A DNA stretch of 64,000 bases from Nematopogon swammerdamellus (taxonomy: Eukaryota > Arthropoda > Insecta > Lepidoptera > Adelidae): contig OX336355.1 of NCBI GenBank assembly GCA_946902875.1, positions 18,199,347-18,263,346 of the forward strand, in the 5' to 3' direction. Positions within the stretch are counted from its first letter, which is position 1. Every line of letters begins with the position of its first letter. The notes under the pieces were generated by a model, which had not been told where the DNA came from, ran no database searches, and saw only the letters and a program-made list of their open reading frames with translations. Of this stretch, positions 32,968 to 43,318 are shown piece by piece. Position numbers and translations under genes: made by a program.

Positions 32968-33404
32968 TATTATAGAACTAAGCGATCGCTGCTAATAATG
33001 TAGTTTTCAAAGAGTATTTTTTTTCTTGTTAGACTGAGTTGGCGCGTCCTATGATAACTAATGCGAACGGCGGAATTTTTTTTATCAACATCAAGGGGGC
33101 CCCGGGGGGGGGGGGCCTTGAAGTCGGGGGGCCTGGGCCCGTGCCCCGTGTGCCCTTATGGTAAAGACGCTATTGGCGCTATCGTCCAGTGCGATGGTAC
33201 CAACCCTGTCGCTACAATTCGACAGCTCTCTACATTTACCACTCCAACATTCTCTATTAACCATGAATACTACAAAGAACATAGATAGGTAACGTGCTAT
33301 GTGCACGTGGCCCCAATAAAGTGTGTGATTTTCACACACCTGCAGTCAGTCAGCGTCACACGCCGTCCGCCACCGCGTCCGTCTGACAGGTGTGCAAACA
33401 TTGG

Positions 33405-33772
33405 CAGATAAGATGTGGTGGCTCTCATACAAACCGAATTGTTCCGCGCGCCCACATTAAAGGTACCCTTGCCCCTTACTAGGTGGTAGGCTCAAATTGT
33501 AGCCGACTGGGTTGGTACCACCGTACTGGATGTAAGATGGCCGCACAGCAGCCTCGGTTGTGTTCTCCTCTAGTCCAGTATAGCCAGCAATCCAGTGAAG
33601 TCTCCGGTATGGCACCTACCTTCTCGGAGGTGATACTGGCTGGTCGGAGCATGCGCTTTGGCCCCTCCGACTCAGCCACCCATACCGGATTACATAAAAA
33701 AAACGGTAGCCAACTTAAATACTTTCTTCTCTTTAAGTATGCATTTCACGCGGGCGAAGCCGCGGGCAAAAG
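33405..33772 (+). mobile_element. Helitron-like 3' end split by SINE-B
   Basis: AAACCGAATTGTTCCGCGCG at the left and CACGCGGGCGAAGCCGCGGG plus CAAAAGCATG at the right match 2975-3108. The SINE-B at 33,461-33,704 lies between. Confidence 0.55.
33461..33704 (+). mobile_element. SINE-B, 5'-truncated
   Basis: Starts in the core (CTTGCCCCTTACTAGGTGG) and is complete to CAGCCACCCATACCGG, ATTACAT and an A-run. Confidence 0.9.
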
Positions 33773-33799
33773 CATGTATATTATATTAGTGTAGAAGGA

Positions 33800-33865
33800 A
33801 GGATTTTTCCAAAATTATAGAGGGCTGAGACCTATCTCAGCCCTCTATAATTTTGGAAAAATCCT
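33800..33865. repeat. 31-bp perfect palindrome
   Basis: Arms 33,800-33,830 and 33,835-33,865 are exact inverses (AGGATTTTTCCAAAATTATA, then GAGGGCTGAGA) around the 4-nt loop CCTA. Confidence 0.95.
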
Positions 33866-33868
33866 CTC

Positions 33869-33957
33869 CCCCCATAACTCTAGCGGCGAGTTAAGTCTAG
33901 TACCTATACTAGCAAGCCGCTAGACTTAACACGGGTGGTCTACTAGAGTTATGGGGG
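33869..33957. repeat. Nested imperfect palindrome
   Basis: Outer arms CCCCCATAACTCTAG (33,869-33,883) and its inverse (33,943-33,957). Inner arms GTTAAGTCTAG (33,890-33,900) and CTAGACTTAAC (33,920-33,930). The alternative pairing TAGCGGC/GCCGCTA also exists. Confidence 0.85.
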
Positions 33958-34323
33958 AGCGATTATCGAATCGAGCGATAGCCTGACGAATTGTGCGCGC
34001 GAGATCAATTTGTTAAAGCCGATCGCAAAATTATTCCGATAGCAATTTTAAATACGTGCTTGGGCCGCCCCGCCGCCTTCCGCGCGGTGCGAACTCTCGC
34101 GGCGAAATAAGTAGAGAAATGAAAATATGGATAAAAAAATAAAAATAAAAAAAAACGGTCAAGATCGAGTCAGGCTCGCACAATTATGGTTCCGGAATAA
34201 AACAAACAAAAACATTTGTCCGCAAATATTACATTGTCGAAAAAACCTTCAGTTTTCCTATGATCTATGCCTATAATAGATAGTAAGTAGATATTAAGCC
34301 ATAGACTCTAATAATAGTATCTA

Positions 34324-34797
34324 CAGGATGTAAAAACGGCGAGTACATTAAATTTAGGAAATGATTATTGGGATCAAGTGTAACAAAAAAGTCAAATAAC
34401 TTTTTTCTGAATTCGCTTTAAATGAAAAGTTACAGTTTTCATACAAACTAATTGGTTATTTTAGTGTAAAAATGATACAAACTAATTGGTTATTTTAGTG
34501 TAAAAATGATCTAATGACAACAGGGCGGCGCGGAGTGGGGAAGAGCGGGTGAGACGTGAGCGCCTCGGATGGAGGTGTTGGCGGGAGGGGCTTTGTGAGT
34601 GGAGGACTGGAGGTCAGCAGGCGGAGGGTGCGGAGCGGCAACAACGCGTTAAATTACATTAGACGAAAACATACATTTCAAAAATTCATATCTCGAAAAC
34701 TAGACACTTTAGAGAAAAACTTTGTTTGCTTTTTTGTCTAGGAAAAACATGAGGATTGCGCTGGCGAAATTAATGTACTCGCCGTTTTAAAACCCTG
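34324..34797. mobile_element. TA-flanked MITE
   Basis: Left CAGGATGTAAAAACGGCGAG and TACATTAAAT are mirrored by ATTAATGTACTCGCCGTTTT and AAAACCCTG, with TA on each side. A 35-bp direct duplication (ACAAACTAATTGGTTATTTT...) lies at 34,443-34,512. The GC-rich centre has no recognised coding. Confidence 0.75.
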
Positions 34798-35129
34798 TAT
34801 ATACTATTAATATTACTATAATAATATCTACTAACCCGTTACTAAGCGTTAGAAACCTACGAGAACAGTGGAGAGGGGGCCGGTAATTTTTCGCACTTTT
34901 TTCCTATATCTTTAAGACACTCACTGAAGTTATAATAAAATAACAAAATCGAATCCTGAATTCGAATTCATCTCTAAAATGTAGAAAAATCAGGAGGCTT
35001 ATTCTAATTTGACGTTTTTTGTACAAATGATTGGATATTTTACTGTGATTGATTACGCATATAATTTCTCAATCAATTGGCTTGTAATGGCAGCATTTGA
35101 ATTAACTTAAATGAAAAGAATAGCTGTAT

Positions 35130-36307
35130 CGTGTATACAGAGTGAATTAGTTAATTTATACATATAAAAGAAAAAAGAACAACCCCGGACCAGTGATATG
35201 AATGAGATCTGTAAATCAGGTTGATAAATAAAAAATCTCATCCATACCGACCGATCCAGGGAAAGTTCCCAAGACACTCAGCGCATTAGCCCTCTGTATG
35301 GCCAGGCTAATGCGCTGAGAGAGTTAGGCCCCAGCTCGGCCCTCCCCGGACACTTCTATCAGTCGACTGCCTAAATCCTTGCAGAGAGACTTTATTCCTC
35401 AATTGACAAGAAAAAAATTGTGATTTTTTGTGAAAAAAATTTAATTTAATTTTAAATTTTAATTTGTTTGATGTTTAATTAATTTTTTTTTATTTCAATT
35501 TTATTACTAAATTATTTACTAGATTGGTATATTTTTTGTAAGTAGTTAGGTATAGGTTAGTATTTTATTTTTATTTTAATTATAGATTTTTTTGCAAGAT
35601 GGTAGTCGAATAGAAAATGTAATTACGTTATTTGAAAATTATATCTATGAAATCTGTTATTAGCTAATTGTTCCATAGTTTATTATAATTTAATATGTGT
35701 TGCTGTTGATTTCTTTTACAAATAAATAAATAAATAAAATTAATCATTTCAAATGATACATGATAGATATGTTAAATTGAACTTTTTTTTATTGGAACCA
35801 CACTGATGATATTAATGTTCAATATAAAAAAAAAAAAATATTTTTGGCGCGTGTCATGAAGGTCTATCATTCATTATGCCAAATTTCAAGTTTTTACGTT
35901 CCTTAGTTTTTGAGAAAAATCTTCTTATGTAAATCTTAAAATGCTTCCGTTTTTCCTTTTAAGGTACGTAATCATAATAATAAATTCAAAATAAATTGTC
36001 CATCGACCACAAACCAGAACTACCGCAAAAGTACAGGACCACTATTACCGAAACATGTTGCACTGACCGGTGTACAGTTATTGTATTTTGATATCAACTC
36101 CCCCGCAGGACCCTTCCTTAATAGCCTTCTTTACTATCCCTGTGGTATTGGGGTAGAGGGAATATAGTATTCTGTTTACTAAGCGCTGGACTCTTAAAAC
36201 ATAAAATTCACTCTGCAACCACACGGTTGGTGAGTAGAAAGAAAAGTTGTTTAAGAAATTCTACTTTAACAAATTTTCCATATCTTTACTCACTTGTTTA
36301 TAAAGTA
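35130..36307. other. AT-rich spacer with one hairpin
   Basis: A 15-bp perfect stem (CTCAGCGCATTAGCC, 35,277-35,291; inverse at 35,305-35,319) sits in an otherwise AT-rich stretch. No gene. Confidence 0.45.
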
Positions 36308-36739
36308 CTAGCTTTTTACCGCGGCTGCGCTCGCGGTAGACTCGGTTTAATAGCAAATATATATTGAATAGATAATAAACGATCGCTTCTTTTATATTCT
36401 CTCTCTCTCTCTCTCTCCCTCTCTCCCTCCCCCTCTCTTACGCTCCCTCCCTCTCCTCATTCGCCTTCTTCCCTCTCACCCCTCCCCTCCGTCCTTATCT
36501 CCTCTTTCCATCCGCTACTACCATTCGACACTAAATTCCGTTCATACCATACTTTCCTTGATGCTGCTCAGCCCTAAGTAAATATTTTAGCGTGATTGTA
36601 AATATGTTGGCCTATTGTAAGCCTCAAGAACAACTATTTAGATTGGTGTAAACCGCATCAAAATATGTTCATTGGTTCCGGAGTTTACTTCAAACATACA
36701 TACATACAGACACAGGTTCCCTTTTATAAGAAGTAGAGA
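36308..36739 (-). mobile_element. Helitron-like non-autonomous element, copy 1
   Basis: On the minus strand: A|TCTCTACTTCTTATAAAAGG at the 5' end, a G/A-rich interior (the C/T tract at 36,401-36,490), then a GC-rich hairpin (CGCGAGCGCAGCCGCGG), AAAAAG and CTAG|T at the 3' end. It aligns with 58,850-59,538. Confidence 0.6.
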
Positions 36740-37917
36740 TTATACGGGTGAGTTTTTACCATACCCGGCCATTCAGGGGGTTAATTAAAAAAAAAGAACG
36801 GTGACTAAATTCGAAAACAAAATTTGAGTTCTATTAAAACAACAGCCGATTAAATGTTTACACAACAATTTCACATAAGTTCTAACCAATAAATTAACCA
36901 CTAATTCAGCAGCGTACAGTATGAAAAGTCGCACCGTTCAAACGCGAATTAAGGGCAACCCTCAAACTAACCCTTCTCTGCCCGCCCCGCGGTCAACCCG
37001 ACCGACCGCTGCTCTTAAAACCCATCCGATACACATAAACCGCACTTGCTACTAGCTAGTTATTGTTTACAGAGAACGGACCCTCGGCGACCGCGGCGTT
37101 AAATAAGACCTATCGAGGCCTGCGGCTGTTTTAGGGTTGGCTGTTTTGATAATCATGATGAATGTAATAGAATGTAAAAGAATTGTTTATGGCACTGATT
37201 TGAATGAATAAACTATGGAATGGTTAAAATATGTTGATTTAATCGGGTTTTGAACAAGAGAATTCTCGTACGAGCCTTATTAGATGAAACCTCCCTCGAA
37301 ATTTGTCAATTCTATGTACTTGAAAATATTTTAATTTCTGATTTCTGAATGTATATGAACTTTGTTTTTATATTTTCACGAAATTTATAGATCGAAAGTT
37401 TTTCACAAACATACGCTATTTATGATACGATGCTCTGGATTATGATATTAGCAATAAAAAATATAGTTATAAATTCAGAATTTATTGCCAATATTTTTAA
37501 GTCTGGTTCCAAAAAGGTTTTCCGAAAATGGATGGAAATACTTTATAACTCCATGAAAACATGTAACATAAAATAAATATTTCATAAAAATAAACATTTG
37601 TGGCGACCCTAACTCCAAATCAGCGGTCAAATAGGGCTGGCACTTAATCCTTACATCCCGCCGATCTCTAGCTTCGTCCTCACAAAATATTTACATTAGT
37701 CCACAGCATGGATTAAGTTATTACCAGACGTGGTCATCCTGGTCTGCGTTACTTGTAGTTTTGCATTTAAGGGTTTAATCTTACCCTTTTCTGACATTTA
37801 AGCTTAAGGAAGATCAATTTCATCATATGATCAGAAGCAACAACCCTGATTGCCGCACCGCTAGCTTATATAACTGTCTTCCGGCGAGTGTGTTTCCTGT
37901 ATACTTTAATCTCATAT
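36740..37917. other. Spacer, no gene
   Basis: AT-rich with a GC-richer patch at 36,950-37,130. Nothing supported. Confidence 0.4.
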
Positions 37918-37925
37918 GTCCTCAA

Positions 37926-38356
37926 TAGTGTCCGACCGAAGTGTACTTTCACTTTCGGCCGAAAGCCGTAGCCGAATTTCGGCAATATTCTACTTTCGGC
38001 AGAAAGCCGAAAGCCGAAGCCGAAAGCCGAAACCGAAAGCCGTAGCCGAAAGTATGTATGGTATTTAAGTACCTAGTTAGTTATTTATGCATTATTAAGG
38101 TAGAAGGATATGCAAGTGACAATAAGGTATTTATAATTATGGGAATTTTTTTATTTAATGCATAAAACTATATGCACAATTATTAATACAATTATTAATA
38201 ATGAAAAATTAAACAAGGTTTGTCTGTCTAACAACTTTCGGTTGGGCCGAAAGTGACCACTAGTTTCGGCCGAAACCGTAAGTTTGCCGAATGTGGCAAA
38301 TATTGGCCGAAAGGTCGAAAGCCGAAAGCCGAAACCGAATATTCGGTCGGACACTA
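37926..38356. mobile_element. hAT MITE with exact 8-bp duplication
   Basis: TAGTGTCCGACCGAA and its inverse TTCGGTCGGACACTA form the ends. GTCCTCAA flanks both sides (37,918-37,925 and 38,357-38,364). Both ends are crowded with GCCGAAA/TTTCGGC motifs, like the subterminal transposase sites of hAT elements. No transposase is present. Confidence 0.88.
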
Positions 38357-38424
38357 GTCCTCAAACGTCGTCGTATTAACAGGCTAGACAAGTCGTATTA
38401 ACAAGCTAGACAATTTCTTTACCC

Positions 38425-38570
38425 CTGTGGCAACAGTCCGCAAAATCTTCTGACATGGCACATCTCTGAACGTGGTTTCGCGAGGAGAGGTGTTTATGGC
38501 CTATGGCTCTGTCGACTGCACCACTGATCCCTCAGAACAGCGACCCATGTTGGTTTGCGTAAAAAAATAT
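38425..38570 (+). mobile_element. LINE-1 3' tail
   Basis: GCAACAGTCCGCAAAATCTT, GTGGTTTCGCGAGGAGAGG, CTCTGTCGACTGCACC and ACCCATGTTGGTTTGCG plus an A-run. Non-coding. Confidence 0.7.
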
Positions 38571-38656
38571 CCCTATATAATATTGGATATTTTCATTGTT
38601 CTCTGTATGTTTTTCTTCCTGTATTGCATTGTGCAATGAAGTATTTATATTATATT

Positions 38657-39025
38657 GACATGAAATGAAGGGAAGCACTGACATACATACATATCACACA
38701 CGCTGAATCCCGACAATCGGGGTAAGCAGAGTAATCGGTGTTGTGCTGCAAGAACTCTGGTAAATTACAGCACAACACCGACCACCGCGTTTCGCAAAGT
38801 AACCGAACAAGATTAAATCGATCAAGCAACAAGTAAGGTACAAAAGACCCACCTGCTGCATGACTCGGCGGAAGTACCGTGCCAAGGTGAGAGGTGGCGA
38901 GCCTGTCGCCCTTTAGCACGGCATCTTGTCCTTACGGACATGGCACGTAATTCACACGGTGTTATGGGCTGATATCACGGATGTTGTAGGTGATGTAGCC
39001 AACCGTGTCAGTATCCATAAAAAAA
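38657..39025 (+). mobile_element. SINE-A 3' half split by element D
   Basis: Left part ATGAAATGAAGGGAAGCAC to GACAT. The right part resumes GACATGGCACGTAATTC and ends ATCCATAAAAAAA. The 5-bp GACAT is duplicated (38,680-84, 38,937-41). Confidence 0.85.
38685..38936 (-). mobile_element. Element D, 5'-truncated, inserted in SINE-A
   Basis: Its TATGTATG tail lies at the left end and its broken 5' side (GTAAGGACAAG) at the right. The GACAT duplication shows a target-primed insertion. Confidence 0.85.
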
Positions 39026-39081
39026 TATATTATATTTCATATGTTTGCTCTTAAAGATATTCAAGATATCTTTTGTCTTTT

Positions 39082-39407
39082 GTACCGTGTGGGGCCGGTA
39101 CTTTAAAAGAATAGCCCCACTGCATCTCTCCCCGTGTATGTCGTAAAAGGCGACTAAGGGATATGACTCCCTTCTTATATTACTAGGTGGTAGGGTTTAA
39201 CCCGCCCGGGTTGGTACCACCGCACTGAATGAAAGGTCGGTCGAAACGGCTATGTAAATAGTTTGTGTTTTCCGTCCAGTTCAGTGTAGCCGGCACGACC
39301 GAAGGGAAGCACTGACGTGGCACCAAGTTCACCCGGTGTTATGGGCTGACATCACGGATGTTGTAGGTGATGTAGCCAACCGTGTCAGTTTCAATAAAAA
39401 AAAAAAT
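39082..39407 (+). mobile_element. SINE-C composite, full-length
   Basis: Plus-strand reference copy: GTGTGGGGCCGGTACTTTAA...GCCCCAC, CGTAAAAGGCGACTAAGGG, ATATGACTCCCTTC, then core TTACTAGGTGGTAGGGTTTA and SINE-A body to the A-run. Confidence 0.9.
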
Positions 39408-39694
39408 ATCAATGAAGGCAAGAAAGAGCGATAAATAAATCCACAGGGCATCTAATAAACTTCGACGTCAATATTAGATTGGCAAATGTTTGTTTTAACA
39501 TCAATGCCTCCGATTTGATAGAGATTAGCGTGGGTGCAATCATCATCGTGAGAAAACTGGAACTTGCTCTAAAAACCTTCATCATTTCGTATATACGCAT
39601 TTGAAAATGCGATCATATTTTTATTGTTGTAAACTACATGTTAGTAATAAATAGGTTTCCGTATAGATACGGAACTCTAAAAAATATTGCTTAC

Positions 39695-39727
39695 CTGTCT
39701 GACCAGCAGAGGGCGTCATCTCGATAC
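39695..39727 (-). CDS. Candidate 33-nt microexon
   Basis: On the minus strand an A/T-rich run and ten Ts precede CAG. Then come 33 bases (GTATCGAGATGACGCCC to GGTCAGACAG), followed by GTAAGC. Length is a multiple of three. One phase reads IEMTPSAGQT and another YRDDALCWSD; the third has a stop. I do not recognise the gene. The flanks (39,408-39,846) are not repeats. The same bases on the plus strand include CCAGCAGAGGGC, an exact CTCF-type core, so a regulatory reading competes. Confidence 0.4.
39703..39714 (+). promoter_or_regulatory. Exact CTCF-type core motif
   Basis: CCAGCAGAGGGC fits CCASYAGRKGGC at all 12 positions, followed by G as the longer consensus prefers. It lies within the candidate microexon; only one of the two readings may be right. 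Confidence 0.35.
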
Positions 39728-39846
39728 CTGAAAAAAAAAACAACAATTTAATATTACAATTTAATAATTAAATTAATAAATTACTACGTTAATATTGACA
39801 ATATACTTTAGAAACCTTTTTCGATAGAAAATACATTATTTCAATG

Positions 39847-40197
39847 TTTTTTTATTTTATTTATGGTAACTGACACGGTTGGCTACATCACATAAAACAT
39901 GCGTGATATCAGCACAACACCGGGTGAACTGGGTGCCATGTCAGTGCTTCCTTTCACTTCATGTCGGCTACACTGAACTGGACGGAAAACACGAACTATT
40001 TACATAGCCGTTTCTAACGACGTTTCATTCAGTGCGATGGTATCAACCCGGGAGGGATAAACCATACAACCTAGTGAGGTAAGAAGGGAAGGAACCTACT
40101 ACAGTTTTACGTGGAATCCGAACCACGGTCAGCCTCCAACGGTCGAGCGGTCACCCATCCAAGTACTGACCGCGCTCAGGATTGATTAACAATCTCA
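39847..40197 (-). mobile_element. SINE-A, near full-length
   Basis: From the A-rich end (ATAAATAAAATAAAAAAA) through the core to a B-box-like GGTTCGGATTCC and the 5S-like GTCAGTACTTGGATGGGTGA. It breaks before the A box. Confidence 0.85.
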
Positions 40198-40659
40198 ACA
40201 ATCAATAACCAAACAATGGAATACAAATACTGTCGTACAACATTTTCCACCAGAAGCCGTGTTTACACTGGCAAGATATTGAAAAATAATTATTTCTCAA
40301 TTCGATCATCTCGATCTTCAATCTCGATTATAATCAAAATAAAGCAAAATCACAATGTAGTTCAAAAAATGCCCAAAAAGCTATGACCGCACGCGCATGC
40401 GCCGTACCATCAAGGAGCGGGGCAAGAGGGGGTGGGTCTCCCATGAAGCCTTCTGAATAATGCAGCGCAGATCGTCCGGGGCATTCTCTTTACGACACGA
40501 CTCTTTATTATTAATATGCTATTAGGGGCTATATGGCGCGGCCGTTTGGAACAACTGTTTCCCGAATATTCCATATGGATGGTTCGTTGATAATTAGTGT
40601 GAGCAAGTTACCTGGAGCGAATGAGTGGTTCTGCATTAGCTTCGAGATTTTAAATTTAA

Positions 40660-40812
40660 AAAGTTAAAAATAATTTCCGCGGAGGACCGCTAAGTAAATA
40701 AATACACGCTCAGCTCTGAGTTTTTATATTTTATTTACTTGGCGGTCCCCCGACTCCTTTAAGTAAATAAACGAAAATTATTTTTGACATTTTAGGGCTG
40801 GGGGGTTTTATA
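40660..40812. mobile_element. Fold-back hairpin family, copy 1
   Basis: GGACCGCTAAGTAAATAAA is mirrored by TTTATTTACTTGGCGGTCC. The outer AAAATAATTTCCG is mirrored by CGAAAATTATTTTT. It shares CGGTCCCCCGACTCCTTT with copies at 53.8 and 57.4 kb. Confidence 0.7.
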
Positions 40813-40969
40813 AAGACAGCCCGATGCAAAACCTAACAAGTAGGTAGTCGCGGCTGGTTTTAAGTCTGCCCCCTTACATTACTACACAACAAACAATTTA
40901 GACAAACAACAAAAACAAAATATAAACACAAAACACTTTTAAAACATTATGGTAGGTAACAACATAACA

Positions 40970-41600
40970 ACATTATATAAAAAAGAAAATAATACCGAAT
41001 TAACAATAAGTATTCTTATTATTATGTTGTCTTCAATTGTCACGCTCAACTCTTTTGCTACTACCTACTTAAATTCCACTATTTTATCGAATCTCAAACA
41101 TCCAAAGGTTGACTGTAAGAAATCTCTATAAGGAATAAGTCCGCCTTTGCACCTTATGTAAATTTGCTAATGTACTTGTTACTGTTTTTTTTTATGGAAG
41201 CTGACACGGTTGGCTACATCACCTACAACATCCGTGATGTCAGGCCATAACACCGGGCGAACTAGGTGCCATGTCAGTGCTTCCCTTCGGTCGTGCTGGC
41301 CACACTGGAAGCGGACGGAAAACACAAACTATTTACATAGCCGTTTCGACCGACGTTCCATTCAGTGCGGTGGTAGCAACCCGGGCGGGTGGAAACCTGG
41401 TAGGGTTCAACCCGCCCGGGTAACGTAAGAAGTGAAGGAACCTACAGTTTTACGTGGAATCAATCCGGACCACGGTCAGCCTCCAACGGTCGAGCGGTCA
41501 CCCAACAATAAATAGCAACAGTCGACTGTCTGCACCACTGAACTATCGAGGCTGACAAAATTTACTAGAGCAATAAAGAATTTTCTATCTATCTATCCAT
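40970..41600 (+). mobile_element. LINE 3' tail split by SINE-A
   Basis: Left 40,970-41,184 (CCAAAGGTTGACTGTAAGAA, AATAAGTCCGCCTTTGCACC); right 41,558-41,600 (ACTAGAGCAATAAAGAATTT). The SINE at 41,185-41,557 separates them. Confidence 0.7.
41185..41557 (-). mobile_element. SINE-A with internal inverted duplication
   Basis: Head at 41,557 (TTGTCAGCCTCGATAG-type), part of the 5S segment lost. ACCCGGGCGGGT (41,379-90) is repeated inverted as ACCCGCCCGGGT (41,410-21), an addition not seen in other copies. Confidence 0.85.
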
Positions 41601-41702
41601 CAATCCGTATTTTCGTTCATCCCGCCTACCACTGCACGTGTTCACATGTTTGTACAGCTCCCTGCAGCAAATAATGCGTGTTTTAGAAAGAGACAACCCG
41701 GT

Positions 41703-42039
41703 TCCGTGTGGGGCCGGTACTTAAAAATAATAGCCCCACTGCATCTCTCCCCGTGCATGTCGTAAAAGGCGACTAAGGGATAAGGACAAGGTGCCTTGCT
41801 AAAGGGCGATAGGCTCGCCACCTCTCACCTTGGCACGGTACTTCCACCGAGTCATGCAGCAGGTGGGTCTTCGTGCCTTACTTGCTGCTTGATCGATTTA
41901 ATCTTGTTCGAATACTCTGCGAAACGTTGTGGTCGGGTGTTGTGCTGTAATTTACCAGAGTTCTTGCAGCACAACACCGATTACTCTGCTTACCCCGATT
42001 GTCGGGATTCAGCGTGTGTGATATGTATGTATGTATGTA
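41703..42039 (+). mobile_element. Element D, full-length
   Basis: CCGTGTGGGGCCGGTACTTA, GCCCCAC hairpin, complete body, TATGTATGTATGTATG tail. Confidence 0.9.
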
Positions 42040-42411
42040 CAATCCGGTTCTAGAGCGCGTCACTGTCGCACAGAGACGTGCGCGTTCGTGCGACAGGGAC
42101 GACGCTCTACAGCCGGATGGTCTCTTTCTAAATCTCGACACGCATGATTTTCTGCGGGGAACTGTACGCCAATATTGTGTAGTCAGCCTCTATGTATAAA
42201 TAGGGTGATCTGTATGCGCGCCGCGACACCGCGCCCGCTCCCGATATTAGCCGAGTGTTGTCTCTGTGTGTGTGCGTGTTTGTCGGTGTGTGCGTGCGTG
42301 AGGGTGCTTCATAGAGCCTTCGAAGTTGAAGGCGGAAAGTGGAAAATCGATTGGTGAAAATACTGACATGCTGAAAATTGCTTGTAAGAAACTGTGGAAT
42401 GTATGAACTTA
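42040..42411. other. Spacer with TG-rich run
   Basis: Balanced composition with TGTGTGTGCGTGTTTGTCGG at about 42,266. No gene supported. Confidence 0.35.
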
Positions 42412-42553
42412 AAGCTATGTAAATACTTCGTGTTTTCCCTCCAGTGCAGTGCAGCCTACACGACCGAAAGGAAGCAATGACATGGCACCTAGTTCCCCAA
42501 GGTATTATGAGCTGACATCACGGATGTAGCAGGCAGTTTCGGCAAAAAAAAAA
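42412..42553 (+). mobile_element. SINE-A 3' half with deletion
   Basis: AGCTATGTAAATACTTCG to CATCACGGATGTAGC, missing 'TTGTAGGTGATG', then an A-run. Confidence 0.75.
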
Positions 42554-42686
42554 TTATTAGCATCAATCATTTTACCCACTGAAACACGTAATATATTTCT
42601 TACCAAAAGCCTAAATATGAATTTTCATATCCCTAACTTGAGAAATGACGGGTTCACCATACAAGCGTAACCCCCTTTTTTTCGCT

Positions 42687-42880
42687 TATGTCCTTCCTCA
42701 GGATACAACCTAACTACTTGTCAACTCTGGAACGCTCTCTCTGCCCATATATTTCCCCCCCACCCAAGTACAGTCTCGGGTCCTTCAAGAGGGGCATGAA
42801 TCCTGTCAGGCCGGCATGGCATTCACAACCCCCGCATACGACCGAATGTCCATGGGCGTCGTTAGACACCTTATGAAAAT
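42687..42880 (+). mobile_element. LINE-2 tail
   Basis: AACTCTGGAACGCTCTC, CCAAGTACAGTCTCGGGTCC, CATGGGCGTCGTTAGACACC, as at 30.68-30.83 kb, with a small deletion at 'GAATCCTGTCAGG'. Confidence 0.7.
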
Positions 42881-43119
42881 TATCGAAATCTTTTCAGCGG
42901 TTTAGGCTTGAAAAGATAATAGACAGACAGAGTTGCATTCGAATGTATAATATTAAGAATGGATTAATTTAAATGTAATTCATTGAACATTGAAAAATAG
43001 TTTCGTCGAATTCGGACGATCGGTTTATGAGTTATGGCGGAACATACATACATACAGAAAAGATTTCTAAAAATTTCTAATTTAGTTTTAGTATCATAAT
43101 AACATAGAGTCTACAAACG

Positions 43120-43316
43120 CAGTATCTCATAAAACAGTATCCCATAAAACAGTATCTCATAAAACAGTATCTCATAAAACAGTATCTCATAAAACAGTAT
43201 CTCATAAAACAGTATCTCATAAAACAGTATCTCATAAAACAGTATCTCATAAAACAGTATCTCATAAAACAGTATCTCATAAAACAGTATCTCATAAAAC
43301 AGTATCTCATAAAACA
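43120..43316. repeat. 15-bp tandem array, about 13 copies
   Basis: Unit CAGTATCTCATAAAA, nearly invariant (one CAGTATCCCATAAAA). Minus-strand frames read MRYCF or FYEIL repeats, an artefact of a 15-bp period. It ends 2 bp before a SINE-A. Confidence 0.95.
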
Positions 43317-43318
43317 TT

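Larger units (their letters stand above)
31232..33175. mobile_element. hAT-type element carrying a SINE and a mariner
   Basis: The 8-bp duplication GCGCTATC lies at 31,224-31,231 and 33,176-33,183. The left end CAGGGCCGTCTGGCGATGC and GGGGCCCTTGGGCAC is imperfectly mirrored by GGGCCCGTGCCCC and AAAGACGCTATTG at the right. About 750 bp belong to the host element; the rest is the SINE (31,491-31,746) and mariner (32,044-32,967). No hAT transposase remains. Confidence 0.75.
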
